Of a stretch of DNA of 64,000 bases, positions 52,201 to 60,057 are shown in pieces. Made by a program: the position numbers and the translations under genes. Numbering within the stretch: position 1 is the first letter of the stretch; every line of letters begins with the position of its first letter. This DNA comes from Myxococcus stipitatus. GTDB lineage: Bacteria; Myxococcota; Myxococcia; Myxococcales; Myxococcaceae. The stretch spans positions 1,550,001-1,614,000 of the forward strand of contig NZ_CP147913.1 of assembly GCF_037414475.1 (NCBI RefSeq), read 5' to 3'. Under the pieces are notes generated by a model that ran no database searches, was not told where the DNA came from, and saw only the letters and a list, made by a program, of their open reading frames with translations.

Positions 52201-53013
52201 GGTGCCCGCCAGGGCCGCTGAAGCCCCGCCACCAGGCAACGTTCCCCCCTCGCCCGATGCGCCAGCGGCCCCTGCCTCAGGTGCCACATCCTCCGCACCG
52301 GCATCACCCGCCGCGCCACCGTTCGAGGAGACAGGTCCACGCGCAGCGCCCGGTGCACCGGCATCACCCACAGCGACGGCGCTCGCCAGGTCCGCCGCGG
52401 CCCGCGAGCCCACGGTCCGCGCCGCCGCCGAGCCACTCGCGGCCTTCGCCGCATCCCCCAACGCCGCCGCCCGCAACCGCGCGGCCGCCATCGGAGCCGC
52501 GGCCACCGCCTCACCACCCTCGGGCTTCTCACTTCCGTCAGCAGCCCCCTCCTCGGGAGCGGCCTTCTCCAGCCCCATCAAATCCGCGAAGACAGGCGCC
52601 GGGCCTCCGGCCAACGCCTGCTGGGCCTGCTCCAACCAGAGCTTCACCCGGCCATCGTTGGGCTGCAGCGCCACGGCCTTGCGGAGCAGTGGCAGCGCCG
52701 AGCGATACAGCCCGCGCTGCAACAGCACCTCGCCAATCAGGTTGTAGGCATAGGGGTTGTCCTTCTCGATGGCGATGGCCTTGTCGAACTGCTCCATCGC
52801 CTGGGCGGGGCGCCCCAGCTGAATCAGCGCCTTGCCCCAGAGCACGCGTCCCACCGTCGAGGACGGATGATGCGAGATGCCCTGTTCGCACACCTCGATG
52901 GCGCGCGCCGCGTCCCCCTTCTCCAGCAGGGCCTTGGCCAGTTCAACGAAAACGGAAGAGGTAGGGTCTTGCCGGAGGAGCTGCTCGTAGCGCTCCACCA
53001 TCGACTTGGCCAT
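49201..53013 (-). CDS. Giant single-pass TPR protein
   Basis: 1270 residues. Residues 1-145 are cytoplasmic TPRs (VELAKALLEKGDAARAIEVC, PYAYNLIGEVLLQRGLYRSA). Next comes a 300-residue Ala/Ser/Gly/Glu-rich disordered stretch (150-450), a single membrane helix at about 495-520 (KIAGAAALVMVLVTVVVGFL), and ~740 residues of TPRs outside the cytoplasm, e.g. ERFDRALRASPSNVRALVAL, LGQLYWRERALDKAQAQFEE. Single-pass, TPR on both sides: a scaffold linking cytoplasm and periplasm. ATG 53013 is used; reading further upstream runs into the divergent gene promoter. The 93 bp to the divergent lipoprotein hold both promoters. Confidence 0.88.
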   Translation of the reverse strand: MAKSMVERYEQLLRQDPTSSVFVELAKALLEKGDAARAIEVCEQGISHHPSSTVGRVLWGKALIQLGRPAQAMEQFDKAIAIEKDNPYAYNLIGEVLLQRGLYRSALPLLRKAVALQPNDGRVKLWLEQAQQALAGGPAPVFADLMGLEKAAPEEGAADGSEKPEGGEAVAAAPMAAARLRAAALGDAAKAASGSAAARTVGSRAAADLASAVAVGDAGAPGAARGPVSSNGGAAGDAGAEDVAPEAGAAGASGEGGTLPGGGASAALAGTEASGAAGTGAGSLDTSDDVDLGLSSEGTSSGSSLGLIDRPVPVLGTAPGALLPTLDLSLSDEEDGAPARSELETSSDASSGEGAQTADGSRQTPDTEASSGEGEAEAGASAAESEEDVLLRSSEFTTAKPVIPASSGGLLGDLPPVEPTGAAPVAARVASSARGSGSKRSLLDDLPDASEATGSTAKPKAGEPKQDTEALTVAYEKELRQKLAREAAKTSFIKRNGVKIAGAAALVMVLVTVVVGFLRIRAASGGQTLNEALARAEDLVVQDTRASLNGALQQLGSALEMDESSSRAWALTAWTHALLFADHGMSPEDRRKALEALEKPGVKDAAPGLVLTTNVLVADDRGREPARRALLAATDESSEVHALAATLLLASKDEKKALERFDRALRASPSNVRALVALGGYYLASEDFPQAIEMFAKARTKSPKHPLARIGQAEARLAQEQDLDEALSDVAPLADDAALPAALKPRQQLVHGQLLSAVGKYDEARALLSKGTQGALAFDFQLALGASSRAAGKLDAALAAYEAALKLQPKSDEAREGLGRTLLDKDREREVLTRLDADGGRKVALVRATAHARMGDWKRVRSELARTRVNERYPPEALSLLALADSAEGNGTQARELLEKALAASKRPRNDMRLALGQLYWRERALDKAQAQFEEAQKNPRDYEASCSLGRLLLSRGLPDMALKPLTQAVERNGAHGEARDALGRTLLALGRTPEALKQFEAWQLDNPGSAAAQKGFALALFHSGRRKEAEGAAGRAAKLAPDDAESHRLRAAILFGAGDAKGGFSALERANKLDPKDPDTFCEIAHAFLRQGNVDNADAAFAAARREGPDATCGRVGEFYAQLPSGGRAVARTLEDLASRAPTTWDKAFAQAAMARVLLGAGALKEARSAADEAVRLAPYEGRSYLALGMVALKQKQEAAAKTALLKAVELEPTDGPAYLALADVLVRESAELGRAVDAYEAFLRLAGGSEDAPRVKKALPSLKKKAAR

Positions 53014-53105
53014 GAGGGCTTGCGACTCCGGTGCTCGGGCGAGGGAGCCGGACCATACCACCGTGAACTCGTCCCGGGCGGCCACCGGATGTTACCGTCC
53101 CCTCC

Positions 53106-53522
53106 GTGATTCGCCCGCTCGCCCTGTTCCTCGCGCTCACCCTTGGTGGATGCGCAACCCTATCCAAGAAATCCAACCTGGAAGAACTCAAGCCGGTGGT
53201 GGAGTCGTTCCACAAGGTCATCCGCTGGAAGGACTTCCGGACGGCGGCGCGCTTCATCGTCCCAGAGCGGCGCCAGGCCTTCACCCGTGCCCGGATGGCC
53301 CTCCAGGACGAGCGCGACCTGTCCATCAGCGACTACGAAATCGAGGAGGTCGTGATGTCGGACGACGGCACCCGCGCCGTGGTCCAGAGCCGCATCCAGT
53401 GGATGCGCCTGCCCTCCGCCACGGAGAACACCTCGCTGGTGAGCTCGGAGTTCGTCTACAAGGACGGGGCGTGGCTGCTGGAGCGCCAGGACGAAGGTCC
53501 GTTCGCGGACGAGCTGCGCTAG
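53106..53522 (+). CDS. Small lipoprotein
   Basis: 138 residues, GTG start. Signal MIRPLALFLALTLGGC with lipobox L-G-G-C (Cys16). The mature domain reads LEELKPVVESFHKVIRWKDF + RTAARFIVPERRQAF, then DLSISDYEIEEVVMSDDGTR and SSEFVYKDGAWLLERQD. That pattern of helix then beta sheet resembles NTF2/SnoaL-like folds of myxobacterial lipoproteins. Divergent from the giant TPR gene. The hairpin array starts 10 bp after its stop. Confidence 0.83.
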   Translation: MIRPLALFLALTLGGCATLSKKSNLEELKPVVESFHKVIRWKDFRTAARFIVPERRQAFTRARMALQDERDLSISDYEIEEVVMSDDGTRAVVQSRIQWMRLPSATENTSLVSSEFVYKDGAWLLERQDEGPFADELR

Positions 53523-53531
53523 GCTGCCCAA

Positions 53532-53744
53532 AAGAAACCGCCCACCGACTCGGGGCCGGCCGAGGCGGTGGGCGTCGGGAACTCCCCAATGGAGCGCCCT
53601 ACAAGAAACCGCCCATCGACTCGGGGCCGGCCGAGGCGATGGGCGTCGGGAACTCCCCCATGGAGTGCCCTACGAGAATCCGTCCACCGACTCGGGGCCG
53701 GCCGAGGCGGTGGACGTCGGGAGCCCCCCAATGGAGCGCCCTGA
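53532..53744. repeat. Three tandem 71-bp hairpin units with compensatory changes
   Basis: Units begin at 53532, 53603 and 53674. Each contains a 9-bp stem: CGCCCACCG/CGGTGGGCG, CGCCCATCG/CGATGGGCG and CGTCCACCG/CGGTGGACG (arms 53539-47/53566-74, 53610-18/53637-45, 53681-89/53708-16). Inside, CTCGG and CCGAG pair around GGCCGG, identical in all units. Two stem positions change, each with a matching change in the opposite arm. A 71-bp period breaks any reading frame, so it is not coding. Confidence 0.85.
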
Positions 53745-53953
53745 CATTTGGGCGGGGCGACGCTGATGACCAGGCCCGCGTCGCCGCGCGGTGATGCCTG
53801 GCCTTAGAGCAATGGCGATGCCACGCCGAGCCCCCGCCCCCGGGCCCACGTGTGCTCACGAAGATTCAAGGACTTGCGCTCGCGCCGCGCCGACATTCCC
53901 AGGGATGGAGCGTCGGGGCGCTGACACTGCTGTCATGGGGTCCAGCCTTCGGC

Positions 53954-53970
53954 GTCGCGCCAGACGCGAC
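53954..53970. terminator. Hairpin between convergent genes
   Basis: GTCGCG (53954-53959) and CGCGAC (53965-53970) form a perfect 6-bp stem around CCAGA. Nearby TGACA-CTGC-TGTCA (53922-53935) is a second small dyad. The rest of 53745-54002 shows no gene. Convergent lipoprotein and epimerase genes suggest a terminator role. Confidence 0.4.
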
Positions 53971-54002
53971 AGCTGTGTCAGGGACCCACGGACTTTCCCC
54001 TC

Positions 54003-54926
54003 TCAGTCCGCGAGGACGGCGCGGATGGTCTCCCGCATGGAGTGGCGGGGCTTCCAGGCCACGTCCTGGACCCAGCGGCTGCCATCCACGGCGCACAGGA
54101 ACTGGATGTGGTCCAGCTCCGGGGGCGGGAAGTTGGCGATGCGATACTTGAAGAGCATGCCCAACAGGGGCCGGGCCACCGGGTGGGGCACGGGGATGGG
54201 GGAGTTGCCCAGTTCGCGCATCACCGCGGACAGGGGCACCTCGCCGGGGCCCACGACGTTGTAGACGCCCTTGGGCTCCGGGCGGAGGGCGGCCACCATG
54301 GCGCGGGCGACGTCCTCCACGTGGATGAGCTGCACCATGGGGTCGAAGCCCGCCATCATCCACGGGTGGCGCAGGCGCAGGTAGTTGGACGGCGCATTCT
54401 TGATGGTGGGTCCGACGATGTGGACCGGCCGCAGAATCACCGTCTCGATGTGGGGGTGCTTCCAGAAGAAGCCATGCGCGAGCATGTCCACTTCAATCAA
54501 GTCCCGCACGCCGGAGAAGCGGCTGGCCGCCATGAGCGGCGCGTCCTCGGTGAGGAAGTTCGAGTTGTCGGGGCTGGGGCCGTAGACGTTGGCCGAGGAG
54601 AGGACCACGACCTTCTTCACGCCGTACTTCGCGCAGTACTCCAACAGGCGCGTGGTACCCACGACGTTGAACGAGTGGTGCTCCTCCTCGCTCATGCGCG
54701 GGTCATGCATGATGCCCATGTGGATGACGGCGCGGACCTCGTTCTTGCGAAAGACGTCCTCCGCCTTCTTCTTTCGCAAGTCGAGCTCGTACATCTCGAC
54801 ATCCTTCGGCCGGCCCGCGAAGGGACGCCGGTCGATGCCGATGATGCGCTCGTGCTTGTGCAGAAGCTTCGCGAGGGTGCGGCCGAGGTTGCCGCTGATG
54901 CCCGTGACGACGACGGCCGGTCTCAT
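54003..54926 (-). CDS. NAD-dependent epimerase/dehydratase-family (extended SDR) protein
   Basis: 307 residues. N-terminal VVVTGISGNLGRTLAKLLHK (NAD loop G-x-x-G-x-x-G), IIGIDRRPFAG, HMGIMHDPRM. The triad Ser appears in VVVLSSANVYGPSPDN, but the Y-x3-K position is not in a clear motif, so catalysis may be altered. Later segments IETVILRPVHIVGPTI and LIHVEDVARAMVAAL are family-typical. It may act on nucleotide sugars, given the glycan genes nearby. ATG 54926 used; TTG 54932 is possible. Confidence 0.85.
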   Translation of the reverse strand: MRPAVVVTGISGNLGRTLAKLLHKHERIIGIDRRPFAGRPKDVEMYELDLRKKKAEDVFRKNEVRAVIHMGIMHDPRMSEEEHHSFNVVGTTRLLEYCAKYGVKKVVVLSSANVYGPSPDNSNFLTEDAPLMAASRFSGVRDLIEVDMLAHGFFWKHPHIETVILRPVHIVGPTIKNAPSNYLRLRHPWMMAGFDPMVQLIHVEDVARAMVAALRPEPKGVYNVVGPGEVPLSAVMRELGNSPIPVPHPVARPLLGMLFKYRIANFPPPELDHIQFLCAVDGSRWVQDVAWKPRHSMRETIRAVLAD

Positions 54927-54961
54927 GGACAAAGCCTCTTAGCACCGAACGGATGAGCCGC

Positions 54962-55816
54962 TCACCAGAACACCCCCCGGCGCTCCTTCAGGCCCTGGTG
55001 GAGCATGGACTGAATCGCGCCCTTCACGGTGCGGACCTTCTTGTCCAGCTCGCTGTCCTCGTCGTCCGGGCGCCCGGTGAAGTGCATGGGGTCGCCGTAG
55101 TACAGGCGATACTTCGTGGGCAGCGGGAAGGGCAGGCCCGTGGGGGTGATGGGGAACGACGGGAAGCCCAAGAGCTTCGCCACCGGCTTGAGGTCCATGA
55201 GCGCCGGGGCCTGCTCCTCGGCGCCGACGACGGCCACGGGGATGATGGGCGTGCGCGTCTCCAGCGCCAGGCGCATGAAGCCCAGGCCGAACTCCTGGAG
55301 CTGGTAGCGCTGGGGCCACAGCTTGTTGATGCCGCGGGTGCCCTCCGGGAAGACGAGGATGGCTTCATCCGACTCGAGCAGCCGCCGGCAGTTCTCCGGC
55401 GTGCCGACAATCTGCCCCATGCGCGCCATGAAGGTGGAGACGTACGGCAGGGACGGCACCCACTTCTCCACCATGCTGCGCACGGCGCGGGGAGGATTGG
55501 CCTCCAGCATCAGGGACACGCCAATCATGGCGCCATCCAGGGGGAGCTGCCCGGAGTGGTTGGAGACCAGCAGCACGCGGCCGGCGGGGACCTTCTCGAT
55601 GCCGTAGGTCTCCACGCGGAAGTAGTTCCGGTAGAGCCAGAGGAAGGGCGCCACTGCGGACAGGCTGAAGTCAAGGTTGTACCCGAACGGGTCCACCCCG
55701 TACTCGTTCTCCGGCCGAGCCAGGGCCGACATGCGAGACTTCTGCTCGTCATTGGCCATGCGGTCGGTCCAATCGCGCAGGCCCTTCTTCACTCGGTCGC
55801 CGAGTCGCTCCAGCAT
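54962..55816 (-). CDS. Lysophospholipid acyltransferase (PlsC family)
   Basis: 284 residues. Block I VSNHSGQLPLD (N-H-x4-D-type catalytic His/Asp), block III ILVFPEGTRGINK, block IV IIPVAVVGAEEQ. An amphipathic N-terminus (KKGLRDWTDRMANDEQ) and SAVAPFLWLYRNYF suggest membrane association. These enzymes acylate lysophosphatidate or other glycerol lipids. 35 bp upstream of the epimerase gene on the same strand. Confidence 0.9.
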   Translation of the reverse strand: MLERLGDRVKKGLRDWTDRMANDEQKSRMSALARPENEYGVDPFGYNLDFSLSAVAPFLWLYRNYFRVETYGIEKVPAGRVLLVSNHSGQLPLDGAMIGVSLMLEANPPRAVRSMVEKWVPSLPYVSTFMARMGQIVGTPENCRRLLESDEAILVFPEGTRGINKLWPQRYQLQEFGLGFMRLALETRTPIIPVAVVGAEEQAPALMDLKPVAKLLGFPSFPITPTGLPFPLPTKYRLYYGDPMHFTGRPDDEDSELDKKVRTVKGAIQSMLHQGLKERRGVFW

Positions 55817-55963
55817 ATCCCGCGCTCTTTACACCACCGGCCCCCGCACCGGGAGAGGAGAAACCCGGAAGCATGTCCCCGTCACTCCGGACGAGTCCGC
55901 CCTCACCTCCACGTCTTCCGCGCGACACTTGAATCACGCGACCCACGGGAATCGCGGAGCCTT

Positions 55964-56006
55964 CTCGACGTGCGTGCCAGTGAGGCACGCGGGTGGGCGT
56001 GTCGAG
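55964..56006. promoter_or_regulatory. Nested inverted repeat in divergent intergenic region
   Basis: CTCGAC (55964-69) / GTCGAG (56001-06) enclose a perfect 7-bp hairpin GCGTGCC-AGTGA-GGCACGC (55972-55990). It lies between the divergent acyltransferase and lipase-like genes (gap 55817-56126), where no gene is seen. Confidence 0.4.
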
Positions 56007-56126
56007 GGGGCGTGGGTGTAGGCTTCGGGCATGGAGGCCTGGAGTGCCCATCAAGGGTCAGCCCACCGAGTTCCACTCCAGTCGAGCGCGAAGCAGAGCC
56101 AGGGTTGGCGGCGTGCGAGGTGTGGC

Positions 56127-56783
56127 GTGAGGGCGTCCTCGGCCGCGGCGCTGCCCCCCGCGCGAATCGCGCCCGTGGAGCAACGCGCCCCCGTGTTGTT
56201 CGTCCACGGCCTGGGTGATGACGCGAGCGCCTTCGACTCCCTGCGCAAGCACCTGGAACAAGCGGGCTGGCCCCACCTCCATGCCCTCTCGCTCACGCCC
56301 AACGACGGGAGCGAGAGCCTCGCCGTCCTCGCGCGACAGGTGGCGCACGAAGCCCAGGCGCTGCGAGCCCGCACCGGCGCGCGCCGGGTGGATGTCGTGG
56401 CGTTCAGCATGGGGGCGCTCGTCACGCGCTACTGGGTGCAGTTGCTGGGCGGCAGGCTGATGGTGCGTCGCTTCATCTCCATCTCCGGTCCCCACCGGGG
56501 CTCCGCGCTGGCGTTCCTGGCTCGCGGCAAAGGCATCACGCAGATGAGGCCAGGAAGCCGGCTGCTCCGAGCGCTCGGGCAGGACACGCACCCGTGGGGC
56601 AACACGGAGGTGCACAGCTTCTGGTCGCCGTGCGACTTGATGATTCTGCCCGCCTCCAGCTCACGCCTGCCCGGGGCCAGCGAGCGCGTCTTCCCGGTGC
56701 TGCTCCACCCGTGGATGCTCACGGACACGCGAGTGCACGAAGCGGTGGTGGAGGTGCTCGGCTCGCCCGCGGTGGCGCGGTGA
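56127..56783 (+). CDS. Lipase-like alpha/beta hydrolase
   Basis: 218 residues from GTG 56127. Oxyanion loop VLFVHGLGDDASAFDSL, nucleophile elbow VDVVAFSMGALVTRYW (S-M-G, with Phe in place of the usual His before Ser), then FISISGPHRGSALA. Late H of LLHPWMLTD is a candidate catalytic His. Resembles EstA/LipA class 2 lipases. No signal peptide is clear. The start is uncertain: ATG 56031 is in frame but the added residues look non-coding. Confidence 0.8.
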   Translation: MRASSAAALPPARIAPVEQRAPVLFVHGLGDDASAFDSLRKHLEQAGWPHLHALSLTPNDGSESLAVLARQVAHEAQALRARTGARRVDVVAFSMGALVTRYWVQLLGGRLMVRRFISISGPHRGSALAFLARGKGITQMRPGSRLLRALGQDTHPWGNTEVHSFWSPCDLMILPASSSRLPGASERVFPVLLHPWMLTDTRVHEAVVEVLGSPAVAR

Positions 56784-56786
56784 GGC

Positions 56787-57725
56787 TCAGAGCGAGGGGG
56801 ACAGGCGCTTCGCGGCGTCGCGCAGGGTGACGACGTCACACTCGGCCCGGAGCCAGCCGAAGATTTCGCGCAGGCGCTCGAGCTTCTTCGCCGCGCTCAC
56901 GCGCAGGTCCCGCTGCTGGCGGACCAGTTCGCCGGGGATGCCGTCGGAGGCGTCCAGCACGTCGACGCCATGCAGCTCGAAGTTGAAGAAGGCATCGCGG
57001 CGGCACATGCCCCAGGCCGCGCGCAGGGTGGGCAGCGGCAGCGTCGTGGCGAACGTCCCGATGAACGGGAAGCGCAGTCCGGGGGTCACCGCCATGGGCA
57101 GCTCCACCACGGAGCCCGAGCCTCGCTGGTAGGGCCGCGCCGGGTCCGGGCGATACGGCACACGCGGCGCGAGCAGCACGCGCGGCGTATCCAACACGGA
57201 GCGCGACGGCCGCCCCACCAGGGCGAGCGCGCCCATCACCGCCGCCTTGGCCGCGTAGTACGGCGTGGCGGGAAAGGTGGAGGAACCGTACCGGTACCCC
57301 AGGGCAACCGTGGCCGCATAGAGGTCCGCGTTGAGGGTGTAGCCCGGGGCGCGGAAGCCCTCGGGCCGGGCCCCCGTGGCCGCGAGGATGGTGGCATCCG
57401 CGCGTTGGAGGTCTTCCAGGATGGCGGTGGGGCCTCGGCGCGTGAGCGCGTAGTCGTGGGCGTGGCTGTGGCTTGCCACCTCGATGCCGGCCGCATGGGC
57501 CGCGCGCATACCCGCGGCGGCGCCCGCGTCCGACTCCAGGTCCTCGCCGATGGCGAAGAAGGTGCCCGGCACGCCCACCGCGTCGAACAGCTCCCGGAAG
57601 CGAGGCACCGCCACCGCGTGGACCAGGGAGCGGGCGCGGTCATCCAGCAGCGACTCGGGCAGCCCGTGGATGCGGCAGTAGTGCGGCAGCGAGTCGAGGT
57701 CGACGGAGATGGACGCCAGCCTCAC
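56787..57725 (-). CDS. Polysaccharide deacetylase (NodB-like)
   Basis: 312 residues. NodB motifs: metal Asp in SISVDLDSLPHY, PGTFFAIGEDLES, HxxxH in ASHSHAHDYAL, and motif 3 FRAPGYTLNADLY. The enzyme removes N-acetyl or N-formyl groups from glycan or lipid-linked sugar. There is no signal peptide, so a cytoplasmic or membrane-face substrate is likely, as with ArnD. GTG 57725, with GGGAGGG upstream, is favoured over GTG 57755. It follows the GT2 gene by 19 bp. Confidence 0.85.
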   Translation of the reverse strand: MRLASISVDLDSLPHYCRIHGLPESLLDDRARSLVHAVAVPRFRELFDAVGVPGTFFAIGEDLESDAGAAAGMRAAHAAGIEVASHSHAHDYALTRRGPTAILEDLQRADATILAATGARPEGFRAPGYTLNADLYAATVALGYRYGSSTFPATPYYAAKAAVMGALALVGRPSRSVLDTPRVLLAPRVPYRPDPARPYQRGSGSVVELPMAVTPGLRFPFIGTFATTLPLPTLRAAWGMCRRDAFFNFELHGVDVLDASDGIPGELVRQQRDLRVSAAKKLERLREIFGWLRAECDVVTLRDAAKRLSPSL

Positions 57726-57744
57726 GGTCCGCGCCCTCCCCCGC

Positions 57745-58455
57745 TCACGTGCCACGCACGCGGATGACGTAGAACAACTTGCCCACGTTCTTGAGGACGT
57801 TGGGCACGCGCTTGAAGAGGTGGATGGAGGGCTGGCGCTTCTCGTGGAGCTGGATGGGAATCTCCATCACCTTCAGCCCCTCGCGCCACGCGCGGATGAC
57901 GAACTCGCTGGCGAACACATCCATGTCCACCACACACTTCTGGATGACGGGCAGGAGCGCCTCGCGGCGGAACGCCTTGAGCCCGTGCGTGTCCGTGCCC
58001 TGGAAGCCCAGCGTCACCTTGAGGAGCTTGTTGTGCACCCGCGTGGCCGCGCGGCGGATGAGGGGCCGCTGGTCACTGGCGCCCTTGGCCGCCTTGGAGC
58101 CCACCACCATGTCCGCCTCGCCGCGCTCGAGCCGGGGCAGCGCCGCGTCGTAGAAGGAGAGGTCGCAGAGGTCGATTTCGTCGCAGATGACGTACGTGCC
58201 CCGGGCCATGTTGATGCCCGCCTTGAGGGCGACGCCGTAGTTGGGGCGCTCGGAGTGGAACCAGCGCAGTCGCGGATGCCGGGCGCACAGCTCCTCGAGG
58301 ATGCTCGTCGTGGCGTCCCGCGAGCCGTTCTCCGCGAAGATGATTTCGTAGTCGAGCCCACGTGCATCCAACCCCTGGCGCAGCTCTTCTGCCGCCGAGG
58401 CGATGATGGACTCCTCGTTGTAGACCGGGATGACGACAGACAGGTGCGGTGCCAT
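57745..58455 (-). CDS. Family 2 glycosyltransferase (DPM1/ArnC-like)
   Basis: 236 residues. GT-A fold: SVVIPVYNEESIIASAAEEL, IIFAENGSRDATTSILEELC, GVALKAGINMARGTYVICDE (D-E-I-D metal region), GTDTHGLKAFRREAL, and the later FVIRAWREGLKVMEIPIQLH. No membrane helix, like dolichol-phosphate mannose synthases. It probably transfers a sugar to a polyprenyl phosphate. 19 bp before the deacetylase and 93 bp after the flavoprotein gene. Confidence 0.88.
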   Translation of the reverse strand: MAPHLSVVIPVYNEESIIASAAEELRQGLDARGLDYEIIFAENGSRDATTSILEELCARHPRLRWFHSERPNYGVALKAGINMARGTYVICDEIDLCDLSFYDAALPRLERGEADMVVGSKAAKGASDQRPLIRRAATRVHNKLLKVTLGFQGTDTHGLKAFRREALLPVIQKCVVDMDVFASEFVIRAWREGLKVMEIPIQLHEKRQPSIHLFKRVPNVLKNVGKLFYVIRVRGT

Positions 58456-58548
58456 GGAATCAGCTCTCGACGGACAGCAGTCCCGTCCGCCTAGCATGGC
58501 CCGCGCCACCCGTCGACAAGATGCGTCGTGACGTGCCCGGCGGCTTTG

Positions 58549-59862
58549 TCAACCGTTCAGCGCCCGAGCACACGCACGCCCCGCGAGGATGGCATCCTCC
58601 ATGGACGAGTACTCCCACTGTCCATAACGCCCCGCTGTGTGGATGCCAGCGTGCTCCAGGAAACGAAGGATTTCTGTCTTCGCGGGCCCATAGGCCTCGT
58701 CATAGAGCACGTAGGCGTGGGGAATCTCACGTGCGTGGGCGAAGAGGATGTCGTCCGCGGAGTGGATCATCTGCGAGCGCAGCAGGTCCTCCACGGCGTA
58801 CTTCTCCGCGGTGGCCGGGGACAGCTCGCCGTGGTGGCTGTATTCCACGTAGAACGTGGAGGTGTCCTTGGGTGCCAGCGCATCGTAGACGGCGGACGGT
58901 GAGCCGATGCGATACGTGTGGAACTCCGGCTCCGGCAGGTAGATCCAATGCCAGGGCTGGCGGTTGGCGCCACGCGCGGCCACGGCGACATAGGTGACGG
59001 TGGTGGCACGCAGACGCTTCGCGGCGGCGGACACCTCGTCGGGCACACCCGAGGGCCCCTGGGCCAGCAGGCGCACCAGGCCGGGCAAGGACACGGTGGA
59101 CACCAGCCCCGAGTAGGACAGCGTCCTGCCGTCGGACAGGGCGACCTTGCGCGCCTTCCAGTCGATGGAGGTGGGCTCGGTGCGCACGCTCAGCTCGCCG
59201 CCCTCGAGTCCCTTCAACATGGCGCGCGCGAGGCTCTCGATGCCGCCCTCGCGGGGGTAGAGGAACGACGCGTTGTAGCCCACGGCGTCGGTGCCGGCGC
59301 CCAGGGCTCCATCCACCACTTCCTTGAGCGTCGGACGGGGAACGAAGCGCCCGACCCAGGCCGCGGACATCTCGCGCGGGTGCACCGTCCAGAGCTTCTG
59401 GTTGTAGGGCACCATGAAGTTCTTCGCGAAGCCCTCGCCCATGTAGCGGAGGATGAACTCCTCGAAGTCCCGGGGCTCCCGCTCCCGCAGCGCGCGGCCC
59501 TTCTCGCCGTAGATGGCCTCCACGAAGCCCATCAGGTTCTCCGCCACGACGTCCGGCGGCAGGCCGTGTGTGTTCACCTGGTACGGGAAGCGCGTGAAGA
59601 CGCCGCGCGTGAAGATTCCCGCCTTGCGCTGGATGCGCACCATCTGCCCGGGCAGCCAGCGCGTGTTCACCCACTCCTGGATTTCAGGGTCGCGCAGGTG
59701 CAGCCAGTGGCCGGTGGGGTCGAAATAACACCCGTCGATGACCTCGGTCTTGATGAGTCCGCCGACCCGGTCCGACTTCTCGATGAGGCGCCAGGGCTTC
59801 TGGAGGAAGTGCGCCGTGGACAAGCCCGCGAGACCTGCGCCGAGGATGACGATGGGTTCCAT
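58549..59862 (-). CDS. FAD-dependent oxidoreductase (UDP-galactopyranose mutase/protoporphyrinogen oxidase-like)
   Basis: 437 residues. N-terminal IVILGAGLAGLSTAHFLQ (FAD loop), EKSDRVGGLIKTEVIDGC. Mutase-like stretches: RFPYQVNTHGLPPDVV, YNQKLWTVHPREMSAAWVGR, YPREGGIESLARAML; C-terminal GRYGQWEYSSMEDAILAGRA. Relatives appear in capsule and O-antigen clusters. The role with the GT2 and deacetylase is probably sugar modification. ATG 59862. Confidence 0.85.
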   Translation of the reverse strand: MEPIVILGAGLAGLSTAHFLQKPWRLIEKSDRVGGLIKTEVIDGCYFDPTGHWLHLRDPEIQEWVNTRWLPGQMVRIQRKAGIFTRGVFTRFPYQVNTHGLPPDVVAENLMGFVEAIYGEKGRALREREPRDFEEFILRYMGEGFAKNFMVPYNQKLWTVHPREMSAAWVGRFVPRPTLKEVVDGALGAGTDAVGYNASFLYPREGGIESLARAMLKGLEGGELSVRTEPTSIDWKARKVALSDGRTLSYSGLVSTVSLPGLVRLLAQGPSGVPDEVSAAAKRLRATTVTYVAVAARGANRQPWHWIYLPEPEFHTYRIGSPSAVYDALAPKDTSTFYVEYSHHGELSPATAEKYAVEDLLRSQMIHSADDILFAHAREIPHAYVLYDEAYGPAKTEILRFLEHAGIHTAGRYGQWEYSSMEDAILAGRACARALNG

Positions 59863-60057
59863 GCTGGGTCGGTCCTACCACCTCCTCCCGGTGAGAGGGG
59901 AACCAACGCGCGGTCGCAGCGGTGCGACGTCGGTGGGGCCTCGTCCGGCTGCTTGGGGGGCCGGGAGCGAAACACTTCTACTGCGGGGTGGCGCGTTCTT
60001 TCCGGGCTGGAAACGCCTCTGCTAGCCTGCGCGCGCTGGTCCCGTCGAAGGAACCCC

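Noticed and set aside
53532-53744. Repeat protein encoded by the 71-bp units
   Set aside because: A 71-bp period shifts frame in every unit, and no start with RBS precedes it.
59863-60057. ECF-sigma promoter starting at GGAACC near 59898
   Set aside because: The only CGTC downstream is 24 bp away, too far for a -35/-10 pair of that class.
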